In this document: positions 6,929 through 14,815 of the stretch, in pieces
How the letters are laid out: each line of letters starts with the position of its first letter
How positions within the stretch are numbered: the stretch's first letter is position 1
Source of the DNA: Zwartia sp.
GTDB lineage: Bacteria > Pseudomonadota > Gammaproteobacteria > Burkholderiales > Burkholderiaceae_B
Direction: 5' to 3'
Length of the DNA: 15,363 bases
NCBI GenBank assembly: GCA_030653405.1
Contig: JAURZO010000191.1
Span: forward strand, 1 to 15,363
Notes under the pieces: model-generated
What the model saw: the letters and a program-made list of their open reading frames with translations, nothing else
What the model was told of the DNA's origin: nothing
Database searches by the model: none
Translations under genes and position numbers: made by a program

Positions 6929-8771
6929 GAACAGGCGGAAGATCTGTACAGTGACCTTCTGCCGCTTCGGCCGCCAGGCCAATCGACTCGCCTAGCGTTG
7001 GATGCGGATGAATGGTCTTGCCGATATCGACAGCATCGGCACCCATTTCAATCGCAAGCGCCACTTCGCCAATCAAGTCACCCGCGTGGGTACCCACGAT
7101 GCCACCACCCAAAATTTTGTGAGTGCTGGCATCGAACAAGAGCTTGGTAAAGCCCTCATCACGACCGTTCGCAATCGCTCGGCCAGAAGCCGCCCAGGGA
7201 AATACGCCCTTGGTAATAGAAATGCCCTCTTGCTTGGCTTGGTCTTCTGTTAACCCAACCCAGGCGATTTCAGGGTCTGTATAGGCGACCGAGGGGATCA
7301 CGCGCGCATCGAAAAAGCTCTTTTGACCAGCCGCCGCCTCAGCTGCCACATGTCCTTCGTGAACGGCTTTATGCGCCAGCATCGGCTGCCCCACAACATC
7401 GCCAATCGCAAAGATATTGGGAACGTTGGTGCGCATCTGTCGATCGACCTCGATGAATCCACGGTCAGTCACCGTCACTCCGGCGCGCTCAGCTCCAATC
7501 TTTTTACCGTTTGGCGTGCGACCCACCGCCTGCAGGACCAGGTCGTAGCGTTGTGGATCTGGTGGGGCGCCCTCGCCCTCAAAAGTCACATAAATACCGT
7601 CTTTCTTGGCCTCGGCACCGACAGTTTTGGTTTTGAGCATCAAATGGTCAAAACGATGAGCATTCATTTTTTGCCAAACCTTGACCAAATCGCGATCAGC
7701 GCCTTGCATCAGACCATCTTGCATTTCGACCACATCCAAACGTGCGCCAAGCGCCGAGTAGACCGTCCCCATTTCAAGACCAATAATGCCACCACCTACG
7801 ATTAACATACGCTTCGGGATGCTTTTCAAGAGCAACGCACCCGTGGAATCCACCACGCGCTCATCATCAGGCATGAATGGGAGTTTGACCGACTGACTGC
7901 CTGCCGCAATGATGGCCTGACCAAAAGCGATCGTCTGTACACCCGCGGCAGTCTTGACGCTCAAATGGTTAGCCGTGACAAACTCGCCTACACCTTGAAC
8001 AACAGTGACTTTACGTGCCTTGGCCATACCCGCCAAACCACCGGTCAGTTTGCCAATCACGCCGTCTTTGAAAGCTCTAAGCTTATCGAGATCAATCTTG
8101 GGTTTGGCAAAAGAAATACCGTGTGCGGACAGAGCTTGCGCTTCTTCGAGTACTGCAGCAGTGTGCAGCAAAGCCTTGGAGGGAATACAACCCACATTGA
8201 GGCAAACACCACCCAAGGTCGCGTAACGCTCGACCAAAATAACATTCAAACCAAGATCTGCAGCACGAAAGGCCGCAGAGTAGCCGCCAGGACCCGCGCC
8301 AAGCACCAACAAATCGCATTGCTGATCGATCTTGCCCGCGAACACGGCAGGCGCCGGGAGCGTTGCAGAAGCAGTGCTGGACTCTGTAGTGGTTGGCGCC
8401 GCGCTGCTCGGAGCTGCCGCGACAGGCGCTGCGCTACCCGCAGTAGCAGCCGCCGCAACCTCAGTCCCGCTTGCAGACGCCGCAGCAGGGGCACTGGCAG
8501 GAGCCGCAGAAGCTGGCGCAGCAGCACTTTCGCCGGCCTCCATTTTCATGATGACCGAACCCTGCTTGACCTTGTCACCTACTTTGACAGAGATGCTTTT
8601 GATCACACCTGCCTGAGCACTCGGGATCTCCATGGAGGCTTTATCAGACTCCACGGTGATCAAACTTTGGTCACCTTTTACGGTATCGCCAACCTTGACC
8701 AATACCTCGATCACCTCGACGGTATCAAAATCACCAATATCAGGAACACTCACATCGACTAAATTGCTCAT
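6918..8771 (-). CDS. lpdA: Dihydrolipoyl dehydrogenase (E3) of pyruvate dehydrogenase, with N-terminal lipoyl domain
   Basis: E3 reoxidises dihydrolipoyl groups of the PDH complex and passes electrons through FAD to NAD+. It is 617 aa, longer than the usual ~475, because a lipoyl domain (residues 1-78, lipoyl-lysine K44 in ESDKASMEIP) and an Ala/Pro/Ser linker (~80-145) precede the enzyme. The enzyme part shows the FAD-binding GAGPGG (158-163), the redox disulphide C190-C195 in GGVCLNVGCIPSK, the NAD-binding GGGIIG (326-331) and the active-site His-Glu pair in HPHPTLGE (H590, E595). All key residues are present. It is the last gene of aceE-aceF-lpdA; the start ATG follows the aceF stop by 9 bases, and AGGAG overlaps that stop. 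E3 with a lipoyl domain is known in Neisseria and Burkholderiales PDH operons. Transcription ends at the terminator at 6840-6879. Confidence 0.97.
   Translation of the reverse strand: MSNLVDVSVPDIGDFDTVEVIEVLVKVGDTVKGDQSLITVESDKASMEIPSAQAGVIKSISVKVGDKVKQGSVIMKMEAGESAAAPASAAPASAPAAASASGTEVAAAATAGSAAPVAAAPSSAAPTTTESSTASATLPAPAVFAGKIDQQCDLLVLGAGPGGYSAAFRAADLGLNVILVERYATLGGVCLNVGCIPSKALLHTAAVLEEAQALSAHGISFAKPKIDLDKLRAFKDGVIGKLTGGLAGMAKARKVTVVQGVGEFVTANHLSVKTAAGVQTIAFGQAIIAAGSQSVKLPFMPDDERVVDSTGALLLKSIPKRMLIVGGGIIGLEMGTVYSALGARLDVVEMQDGLMQGADRDLVKVWQKMNAHRFDHLMLKTKTVGAEAKKDGIYVTFEGEGAPPDPQRYDLVLQAVGRTPNGKKIGAERAGVTVTDRGFIEVDRQMRTNVPNIFAIGDVVGQPMLAHKAVHEGHVAAEAAAGQKSFFDARVIPSVAYTDPEIAWVGLTEDQAKQEGISITKGVFPWAASGRAIANGRDEGFTKLLFDASTHKILGGGIVGTHAGDLIGEVALAIEMGADAVDIGKTIHPHPTLGESIGLAAEAAEGHCTDLPPVRKK
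8538..8771 (-). repeat. Lipoyl domain of lpdA, near-duplicate of the aceF lipoyl domain
   Basis: Residues 1-79 match the first 79 residues of aceF at about 62 positions, with residues 9-32, 35-50 and 62-73 identical. At DNA level the longest exact match I found is 23 bases (8704-8726 against 10081-10103). This is a dispersed domain duplication within one operon. Confidence 0.85.
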
Positions 8772-8780
8772 GGCAACTCC

Positions 8781-10148
8781 TTAAAGCGCGATTCGGCGGA
8801 AATCCGCCAGGAGACTGCCAAGATAGGCATTAAACCGTGCGGCCGAAGCACCATCAATCACGCGATGGTCGTAGGACAAAGACAATGGCAGCGTGACTTG
8901 AGGCACAAAAGTCTTGCCATCCCAAACTGGTTTCATATATGAGCGCGACACGCCCAAAATCGCCAATTCAGGTGCATTGATAATCGGGGTGAAATGTGTC
9001 CCCCCGATCCCACCCAATGACGAGATCGAGAAACAACCGCCTTGCATTTCAGCAGGTGATAATTTGCCATCCCGCGCTTTTTTGGCAAGCTCACTGCTCT
9101 CAGTCGCGAGCTCGAGAATGCCTTTTTTATCGGCATCACGAATCACGGGAACAACCAAACCATTTGGCGTGTCTGCGGCAAAACCAATGTGGTAATACTG
9201 CTTAAGGATAAGTTGATCACCATCCAGCGAAGCGTTGAACTCAGGGAATTTTTTGAGTGCGGCGACGCAGGCCTTAATCAGAAAAGCGAGCATCGTGACC
9301 TTGATGCCCGACTTCTCATTCTCTTTGTTGAGCGTCACGCGGAGTGCTTCGAGGCCGGTGATATCGGCTTCGTCATTATTCGTCACATGAGGAATCATGA
9401 CCCAGTTGCGATGTAAGTTCGCACCGGAAATTTTCTTAATCCGCGACAATGGCTTAGGCGTAATAGCGCCGAATTTTGTGAAATCAATTTTCGGCCAAGG
9501 CAGCAGATCCAGACCCACACCCGAGGATCCCGATGTCGCAGCGCTCACGCCGCTCGACAAAGCCTGCTTCACAAAATTCTGCACATCCTGTTGCAAGATG
9601 CGCTCTTTGGGGCCCGTGCCCTTGACTAAATTAAGATCAACACCCAGTTCACGGGCAAATTTACGTACGGATGGTGAGGCGTGTGCCATGCCGGCTGTAG
9701 AAACAGGCATTTCCAGTTTCCCGGCGGTCGGCGGCGCTGACGCTTGCGACACTGATGGCGCGGGCGTGGCAATCGCTGAAACATTTAATGCTGGGGGTGC
9801 AGCAGGAGTGGAAGCAGCCGGGGGCGCGACAGCTGCGGGAGCTGCAACAGCAGCAGGAGCCGCGGCTTGAGCGGGTGCTGCTGCCGCAGAGGTAACGGCT
9901 GCGGCGGCTGCAGCCTCCACATGCAGCATGACACTGCCTTGTTTTACTTTATCGCCGACTTTCACTTCAATCGATTTGACGACTCCGCCAACCGAAGCGG
10001 GAATCTCCATTGATGCTTTGTCGGACTCGACGGTAATCAGGCTTTGTTCGGCTTTAACGGTATCTCCGACCTTCACCAGGACCTCGATCACCTCGACGGT
10101 ATCGAAATCTCCGATGTCTGGAACTTGAATGGCTGTGACGTTACTCAT
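8781..10148 (-). CDS. aceF: Dihydrolipoyl acetyltransferase (E2) of pyruvate dehydrogenase, single lipoyl domain
   Basis: E2 is the PDH core: it takes acetyl groups from E1 on its lipoyl arm and transfers them to CoA. The protein is 455 aa. Residues 1-78 are one lipoyl domain with lipoyl-lysine K44. Residues ~79-150 are a flexible Ala/Pro linker. Residues ~156-196 (ASPSVRKFARELGVDL...KERILQQDV) are the peripheral-subunit-binding domain. Residues ~225-455 are the catalytic domain, with MIPHVTNNDEADIT and the active-site DHRVIDG (427-433, H428). I chose the ATG at 10148 over an in-frame TTG at 10166: the ATG gives MSN-x-PDIGDFDTVEV like lpdA, it has a purine-rich GAGAGA upstream, and the TTG would overlap the aceE stop. 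It follows aceE by 14 bases. E. coli E2 has three lipoyl domains; here there is one, with another on E3. Confidence 0.96.
   Translation of the reverse strand: MSNVTAIQVPDIGDFDTVEVIEVLVKVGDTVKAEQSLITVESDKASMEIPASVGGVVKSIEVKVGDKVKQGSVMLHVEAAAAAAVTSAAAAPAQAAAPAAVAAPAAVAPPAASTPAAPPALNVSAIATPAPSVSQASAPPTAGKLEMPVSTAGMAHASPSVRKFARELGVDLNLVKGTGPKERILQQDVQNFVKQALSSGVSAATSGSSGVGLDLLPWPKIDFTKFGAITPKPLSRIKKISGANLHRNWVMIPHVTNNDEADITGLEALRVTLNKENEKSGIKVTMLAFLIKACVAALKKFPEFNASLDGDQLILKQYYHIGFAADTPNGLVVPVIRDADKKGILELATESSELAKKARDGKLSPAEMQGGCFSISSLGGIGGTHFTPIINAPELAILGVSRSYMKPVWDGKTFVPQVTLPLSLSYDHRVIDGASAARFNAYLGSLLADFRRIAL
9915..10148 (-). repeat. Lipoyl domain of aceF, near-duplicate of the lpdA lipoyl domain
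   Basis: This is the partner copy of the domain repeat at 8538-8771. Both carry the same lipoylation context ESDKASMEIP with K44. The copies differ mainly at residues 4-8, 51-54 and 74-77, the surface and terminal parts of the fold. Confidence 0.85.
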
Positions 10149-10162
10149 ATCGGATCTCTCTA

Positions 10163-12862
10163 TCAAGCGTATTGAGGATTGGCTTTGTTCGGATTGATGC
10201 CGTATTTCTTGATCGCGGCCGCGACTTGACTCACGGGCACTTTGCCCTCATCCGCCAGGGCACGCAACGTTGCCAGCACCACGAAGTGACGATCCACCTC
10301 AAAGTGCTCACGCAACTTGGAGCGGAAATCAGAGCGACCAAAACCGTCCGTACCCAACACCTTGTAGTCACGACCCTTCGGCATAAAGGGACGCACTTGA
10401 TCCGCAAAGAGTTTCATGTAGTCCGTCGATGCAATAATCGGACCGTCTGTTTTTTCCAGCAGGCTTGTCACAAACGCGGCCTTGGACTTGCCGGTCGGAT
10501 GCAGCAGATTATGACGCTCGCAATCCAATCCATCGCGACGCAGTTCGGTAAAGCTCGTCACGCTCCAGATATCAGCAGAAACGTTCCAGTCTTTTTCAAG
10601 TAGTTCGGCGGCTGCCATGACCTCTCTGAGAATCGTGCCAGAGCCCAGGAGCTGTGCACGCAGCTTGTTCTTACCGCCCTTTTTCAAGCGGTACATGCCT
10701 TTGATAATGCCCTCCTCATCGCCCTTGGTCAGGCCGGGTTGGGCATAGTTTTCATTCATCACCGTGAGGTAATAAAAAACGTTTTCCTGATCCTCGACCA
10801 TACGCTTTAAACCATGCTGAATAATGACAGCAAGTTCATGCGCGAAGGTCGGGTCATACGACACGCAATTCGGGATGGTTGAAGAGAAGATATGGCTATG
10901 ACCGTCTTCGTGCTGCAGGCCTTCTCCGTTCAGTGTTGTGCGACCTGCCGTGCCACCTAGCAAGAAACCGCGAGCCTGCATATCGCCGGCTGCCCAGGCC
11001 AAATCACCAATACGCTGGAAGCCAAACATCGAGTAATAAATATAAAAGGGAATCATGATTCGGTTGTTAGTCGAATATGACGTCGCTGCGGCGATCCAGG
11101 AGCTGAACGCGCCTGCTTCGTTAATCCCCTCTTGTAGCAGCTGACCATCCGCCGCTTCGCGGTAATACATCACCTGATCTTTGTCGACTGGTGTGTATTT
11201 TTGACCCTCAGGTGCATAAATGCCAATCTGACGGAACAAACCCTCCATACCAAAGGTGCGCGACTCGTCTGCCAGAATCGGCACCACGCGGGGACCGAGA
11301 TCCTTGTCACGCAATACTTGATTCAGCACACGAACGAAGGCTTGGGTCGTTGAAATCTCGCGTCCTTCTGCCGTCGGCTCCAGGACTGGACGTAAGACCT
11401 CAAGAGCCGGAGCGATGAGCTTTTCATCTGCGCGGGTGCGGCGCTTAGGCAAATATCCGCCCAGGGCTTTACGGCGCTCATGCAGGTAAAGCATTTCAGG
11501 CGAGTCTTCGGCGGGTTTGAAGTAAGGCACCTCTTCAATCTTGCTGTCTGGGATCGGTATGTTGTAACGATCCCTAAACTCGCGGATGGTGTCGGTATCG
11601 AGTTTCTTTTGCTGATGAGAAGGGTTTTTTGCCTGAACGATGTGTCCAACACCATAGCCCTTGATCGTTTTAGCCAAAATCACGGTCGGCTGACCCACAT
11701 GCTTAGTCGCTGCGGAAAAGGCTGCATACACCTTATGGGGGTCGTGACCACCACGATTGAGTCGCCAGATATCCTCATCGCTCATGCGCGAGACCATCTC
11801 TAAAAGTTTGGGGTGCTTGCCAAAGAAATGATCGCGCACGAACTTGCCGTCGTTGGCTTTATAGGCTTGATACTCGCCATCGACAGTTTCTTCCATGATC
11901 TTGCGCAAGATCCCCTCCTTGTCGCTGGCAAGCAAAGGATCCCAGTAGCCGCCCCAAATCATTTTGATGACATTCCAGCCACTGCCACGGAAATCACCCT
12001 CGAGCTCTTGGATGATTTTGCCATTGCCACGTACCGGTCCATCCAGACGCTGCAAATTGCAATTGATCACGAAAATAAGGTTGTCGAGCTTTTCACGTGC
12101 AGCCAGGCTGATGGCCCCCAATGACTCGGGCTCGTCCATTTCACCATCACCACAAAACACCCAGACTTTGCGCTGACTCGTGTCGGCAATGCCGCGGGCG
12201 TGAAGATATTTTAAAAAGCGCGCTTGATAAATCGCCATCAGTGGACCCAAGCCCATTGATACAGTTGGAAACTGCCAAAACTCTGGCATCAGCTTGGGAT
12301 GTGGGTAGGAAGACAATCCCTTGCCGTCGACTTCTTGACGGAAATGATCAAGCTGCTCCTCGGTCAAGCGACCCTCGAGGTAAGCACGACCATACACGCC
12401 AGGAGACGAGTGGCCTTGGAAATAAACGAGATCGCCACCACGCTCGGGCGTGTCGGCATGCCAAAAATGATTCTGTCCGCAGCCGATCATCGTTGCCAGC
12501 GAAGCGAACGACGCGATATGTCCACCAAGATCGCCACCATCGGGGGGATTATGTTTGTTGGCCTTGACAACCATCGCCATCGCGTTCCAGCGAATGATGC
12601 TGCGAATGCGCGCCTCTAGTTCGAGATTGCCAGGTTGCGCAGGCTCATGCCCTGCGGGAATGGTGTTGAGATACGCAGTATTAGGAGAAAAAGGAATGTG
12701 TGCGCCCGAGCGACGCGCAAGATCCGTCAATCGCTCCAACAGGTAATGTGCACGCTCTGGACCCTCGCGATCCAGCACAGCGGCCAACGCATCGAGCCAT
12801 TCTTGGGTTTCGAGAGAATCAGCGTCTTGAGCGGCATTGAAAACGGCAGCTTGTGGTGCCAT
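10163..12862 (-). CDS. aceE: Pyruvate dehydrogenase E1 component, homodimeric type
   Basis: E1 decarboxylates pyruvate with thiamine diphosphate and acetylates the lipoyl arm of E2. It is 899 aa, close to the 887 of E. coli AceE. Visible motifs are GGDLGGHIASFAS (109-121), YFQGHSSPGVYGRAYLEGR (147-165), the thiamine-diphosphate motif beginning GDGEMDEPES (238-247) and running to INCNLQRLDGPVRGN (266-280), RGGHDPHKVYAAF, KTIKGYGVGH, and GGTAGRTTLNGEGLQHEDGHS in the C-terminal half. The start is the ATG at 12862 (MAPQAAVFNAAQ), with AGGAG 6 bases upstream at 12869-12873; an in-frame ATG at 12967 would put the promoter inside the gene. It is the first gene of the PDH operon, divergent from the kinase gene. 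Confidence 0.97.
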   Translation of the reverse strand: MAPQAAVFNAAQDADSLETQEWLDALAAVLDREGPERAHYLLERLTDLARRSGAHIPFSPNTAYLNTIPAGHEPAQPGNLELEARIRSIIRWNAMAMVVKANKHNPPDGGDLGGHIASFASLATMIGCGQNHFWHADTPERGGDLVYFQGHSSPGVYGRAYLEGRLTEEQLDHFRQEVDGKGLSSYPHPKLMPEFWQFPTVSMGLGPLMAIYQARFLKYLHARGIADTSQRKVWVFCGDGEMDEPESLGAISLAAREKLDNLIFVINCNLQRLDGPVRGNGKIIQELEGDFRGSGWNVIKMIWGGYWDPLLASDKEGILRKIMEETVDGEYQAYKANDGKFVRDHFFGKHPKLLEMVSRMSDEDIWRLNRGGHDPHKVYAAFSAATKHVGQPTVILAKTIKGYGVGHIVQAKNPSHQQKKLDTDTIREFRDRYNIPIPDSKIEEVPYFKPAEDSPEMLYLHERRKALGGYLPKRRTRADEKLIAPALEVLRPVLEPTAEGREISTTQAFVRVLNQVLRDKDLGPRVVPILADESRTFGMEGLFRQIGIYAPEGQKYTPVDKDQVMYYREAADGQLLQEGINEAGAFSSWIAAATSYSTNNRIMIPFYIYYSMFGFQRIGDLAWAAGDMQARGFLLGGTAGRTTLNGEGLQHEDGHSHIFSSTIPNCVSYDPTFAHELAVIIQHGLKRMVEDQENVFYYLTVMNENYAQPGLTKGDEEGIIKGMYRLKKGGKNKLRAQLLGSGTILREVMAAAELLEKDWNVSADIWSVTSFTELRRDGLDCERHNLLHPTGKSKAAFVTSLLEKTDGPIIASTDYMKLFADQVRPFMPKGRDYKVLGTDGFGRSDFRSKLREHFEVDRHFVVLATLRALADEGKVPVSQVAAAIKKYGINPNKANPQYA

Positions 12863-12926
12863 GTAAATCTCCTGGTTGGTCGGTTCTTGTGAGTAAGAGC
12901 CTACCTGTTTTTTGGGTATTTTCCGC

Positions 12927-12955
12927 ATTCTATGGACATCTATTCGCTGCGGCAA
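12927..12955 (-). promoter_or_regulatory. Sigma-70 promoter of the aceE-aceF-lpdA operon
   Basis: On the minus strand, TTGCCG (12955-12950) and TAGAAT (12932-12927) are separated by exactly 17 bases. Transcription would start near 12920, giving a leader of about 58 bases before the ATG at 12862. This is the best promoter match in the window. Confidence 0.7.
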
Positions 12956-12962
12956 CATAAAT

Positions 12963-12992
12963 TTCACAAGGCGGGACGTATTTTCATATTAT
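12963..12992 (+). promoter_or_regulatory. Candidate promoter of the kinase/regulator operon
   Basis: TTCACA (12963-12968) and TATTAT (12987-12992) are 18 bases apart. The -10 falls inside the palindrome at 12982-12996, which would suit autorepression. A second possible -10, TAAAAT at 13029-13034, lacks a -35. Neither is strong. Confidence 0.35.
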
Positions 12993-12996
12993 GAAA
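12982..12996. promoter_or_regulatory. Perfect 7-bp palindrome TTTCATA-T-TATGAAA, likely operator
   Basis: The inverted repeat TTTCATATTATGAAA is perfect around one central base. It lies about 27 bases upstream of the aceE -35, an activator-like position for aceE, and overlaps the candidate -10 of the kinase gene. A dimeric regulator site is likely. The protein is unknown: the neighbouring FixJ-type regulator or an unlinked (for example IclR-type) regulator are both possible. Confidence 0.5.
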
Positions 12997-13010
12997 TGAC
13001 GGTCGGTCAT
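12996..13010. promoter_or_regulatory. Second inverted repeat ATGAC-N5-GTCAT abutting the first palindrome
   Basis: ATGAC (12996-13000) and GTCAT (13006-13010) flank GGTCG. It shares one base with the TTTCATATTATGAAA palindrome, so two inverted repeats lie back to back in the divergent promoter region. Five-base arms can arise by chance; the adjacency is the main reason to list it. Confidence 0.3.
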
Positions 13011-13060
13011 CTCGAGCCATAACCTGACTAAAATGCAGCATACGTCAACATGCGTCGAAT

Positions 13061-14815
13061 ATGTCCGCCCCCCCTAAATCCGTTATCGCTACTCCGTTTT
13101 TAGATCAGGCCCGCCTGCGAAGGCGCCGCTGGTATTGGCTGACGCCTATGCTGATCCTGATTCTGTACGCATGCGTGATGGGCGCCTTTTTTTGGCTTCA
13201 GCGGATTCAAGATGGCAGCGTGATGTTCATTACCATCGATCAGGAGATGCGCCAGCATCGTTTGATCTGGGTGGTCATCGCACTTTCGATCGTGATTGTG
13301 ATTGCCTTGCTGATTCTGTGGCGCTACACGCGCTACCGCTCTGAGGCCGAAGCCGCCTTGATTGCGGAGACGGGATTCAGGCGGGCCATGGAAAACTCAA
13401 TGTCGACGGGAATGCGGGTCCTCGACCTTGAGGGGCGAATTGCCTATGTCAACCCTGCCTTTTGCCGCATGATTGGCTGGAATGAAGCAGATCTCATTGG
13501 TCGCATGCCCCCCTTCCCCTATTGGGTGCCAGGGATGCACGACACGCATCAGCAAACCCTCGCTCACGTCCTCGCGGGCAAAACACCGAGCAGCGGGCTC
13601 GAATTGGAGGCGCAACGACGGGACGGCTCGCGCTTCAGTGCGCGCATGTACGTGTCACCGTTGCTTGATCCGCAGGGCACCCAGATTGGCTGGATGACGT
13701 CGATGACCGACATCACCGAACCTAAGAGGATCAGAGAGGCGCTGACAGCTGCGCATGAGCGTTTCATGACGGTGCTTGAAGGTCTTGACGATGCGATTTC
13801 GGTCACGGCCGATACGAGTGACGGCTTAGAACTACTATTCGCGAACAGAACATATAGAAGATTATTTGGCGCCCAGACAAACGGACATGATGAGTTACTG
13901 GCGGGCCGACGCGGGCGTTACACAGACGAGTCCGTAGAGATTTTTTCAACGTCTGTTCAACGCTGGTTTGAAGTCCAGCACCGCATGCTGGCCTGGACCG
14001 ACGGGCGACGTGTCCGACTGCAAGTGGCCCGAGACATCACGGAGCGCCGACAGCACGAAGAAGCATCCAGAGTGCAGCAGGAAAAAATCCAAATCACCAG
14101 CCGACTGACGACCATGGGAGAAATGGCCTCGTCGCTCGCCCATGAACTGAACCAGCCGCTGACTGCGATTGCCAATTACAGCATGGGAGCAGTCGCGATG
14201 GTTAAGTCAGGCAACGCGAACATGGAAATGTTGCTTCCTGCGCTTGAAAAGGCGGCCGCACAAGCTCAACGTGCCGGAAAAATCATCAGCCGAATCCGTG
14301 ACTTTGTGAAGCGAAGCGAACCTCGCCGTCAAGCAGTTCATATCCAGACCATTGTCGACAATGCGATCAGCCTGGCAGAAATTCATGCACGCAAGCGGCA
14401 GGTGGTGATTGCGAACAGCATCCCTTCCCACCTGCCTGAGGTGTTTGCCGACCCCATCCTGATCGAACAAGTCCTTTTGAATTTGCTTAAAAACGGGCTT
14501 GAGTCGATGGAACAAAGTTCGGTTGAAACATTGCTTGTAACGGTCACGCTGCATAACAACCAAATCGAGGTTGCCGTGACAGATCGCGGACACGGCCTCT
14601 CAGATCCCGAACGCCTGTTCGAGCCTTTTTTTAGTACGAAATCCGAAGGACTCGGTATGGGGCTCAATATTTGCCGCACCATTATCGAGTCCCATCACGG
14701 TCGACTCTGGGCGGTTAGCAACCCTGAAGGCGGCACCACATTTCGCTTTACACTTCCCTGCGTCACTTCCCCTGAAGCACAGCAGGATCATCAGTCCGAG
14801 GAGTTATCCACATGA
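13061..14815 (+). CDS. Membrane-anchored double-PAS sensor histidine kinase (FixL-like architecture)
   Basis: This kinase autophosphorylates on His and passes the phosphate to the adjacent regulator. It is 584 aa. Two transmembrane helices (~26-46 and ~68-88) enclose only ~20 periplasmic residues, so sensing is probably cytoplasmic. PAS1 spans ~105-225 (ENSMSTGMRVLDLEGRIAYVNPAF, ending DITEPKRI). A more divergent PAS2 spans ~232-330, ending ARDITERR. HisKA carries H361 in SLAHELNQPLTAI. The ATPase domain shows the N box LLNLLKNGLESM (N474, N478), the G1 box DRGHGL (D508), the F box FEPFFSTK and the G2 box GLGMGL. All catalytic motifs are intact. The start at 13061 has no clear Shine-Dalgarno, and no other good start exists nearby. 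It overlaps the regulator by ATGA. Rare codons cluster at 13826-13867. The signal is unknown; no heme or flavin motif is convincing. Confidence 0.93.
   Translation: MSAPPKSVIATPFLDQARLRRRRWYWLTPMLILILYACVMGAFFWLQRIQDGSVMFITIDQEMRQHRLIWVVIALSIVIVIALLILWRYTRYRSEAEAALIAETGFRRAMENSMSTGMRVLDLEGRIAYVNPAFCRMIGWNEADLIGRMPPFPYWVPGMHDTHQQTLAHVLAGKTPSSGLELEAQRRDGSRFSARMYVSPLLDPQGTQIGWMTSMTDITEPKRIREALTAAHERFMTVLEGLDDAISVTADTSDGLELLFANRTYRRLFGAQTNGHDELLAGRRGRYTDESVEIFSTSVQRWFEVQHRMLAWTDGRRVRLQVARDITERRQHEEASRVQQEKIQITSRLTTMGEMASSLAHELNQPLTAIANYSMGAVAMVKSGNANMEMLLPALEKAAAQAQRAGKIISRIRDFVKRSEPRRQAVHIQTIVDNAISLAEIHARKRQVVIANSIPSHLPEVFADPILIEQVLLNLLKNGLESMEQSSVETLLVTVTLHNNQIEVAVTDRGHGLSDPERLFEPFFSTKSEGLGMGLNICRTIIESHHGRLWAVSNPEGGTTFRFTLPCVTSPEAQQDHQSEELST

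Larger units (their letters stand above)
12863..13060. other. Divergent control region between aceE and the histidine kinase
   Basis: These 198 bases hold the aceE ribosome site and promoter, two abutting palindromes, and candidate start signals for the kinase gene. GGTCGGT occurs twice (12878-12884 and 13001-13007), the first copy in the aceE leader and the second inside a palindrome. I see no further gene or RNA structure. Confidence 0.65.

Noticed and set aside
7965..8762. Long open frame antisense to the N-terminal half of lpdA (265 codons)
   Set aside because: It mirrors the lipoyl domain and Ala-rich linker of a well-supported gene. The translation has low-complexity Arg/Ser/Cys runs, no recognisable domain and no independent start signal.
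8400..9915. GCA/GCC-rich low-complexity tracts as possible repeats or a mobile element
   Set aside because: They encode the Ala/Pro/Ser linkers after the lipoyl domains of lpdA and aceF, which are expected to be low in complexity.
10149..10166. Upstream TTG start for aceF at 10166
   Set aside because: It adds six residues absent from the paralogous lpdA lipoyl domain, overlaps the aceE stop, and the ATG at 10148 has the better context.
12871..12885. PdhR-like operator in the aceE leader (GGTTGGTCGGTT)
   Set aside because: PdhR sites are palindromic, with TTGGT and ACCAA arms; here only the TTGGT half is present, and no second arm was found.
12863..12967. Upstream ATG start for aceE at 12967
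   Set aside because: It would place the TTGCCG-17-TAGAAT promoter inside the gene and add 35 residues not typical of AceE; the ATG at 12862 has AGGAG at ideal spacing.
13520..13585. Heme-binding PAS like FixL, suggested by the His residues at 160 and 163 of the kinase (GMHDTHQQ)
   Set aside because: The local alignment is offset by one or two residues from the FixL proximal His, and the surrounding FixL heme-pocket pattern is not evident. The PPFPYW context fits an ordinary PAS.
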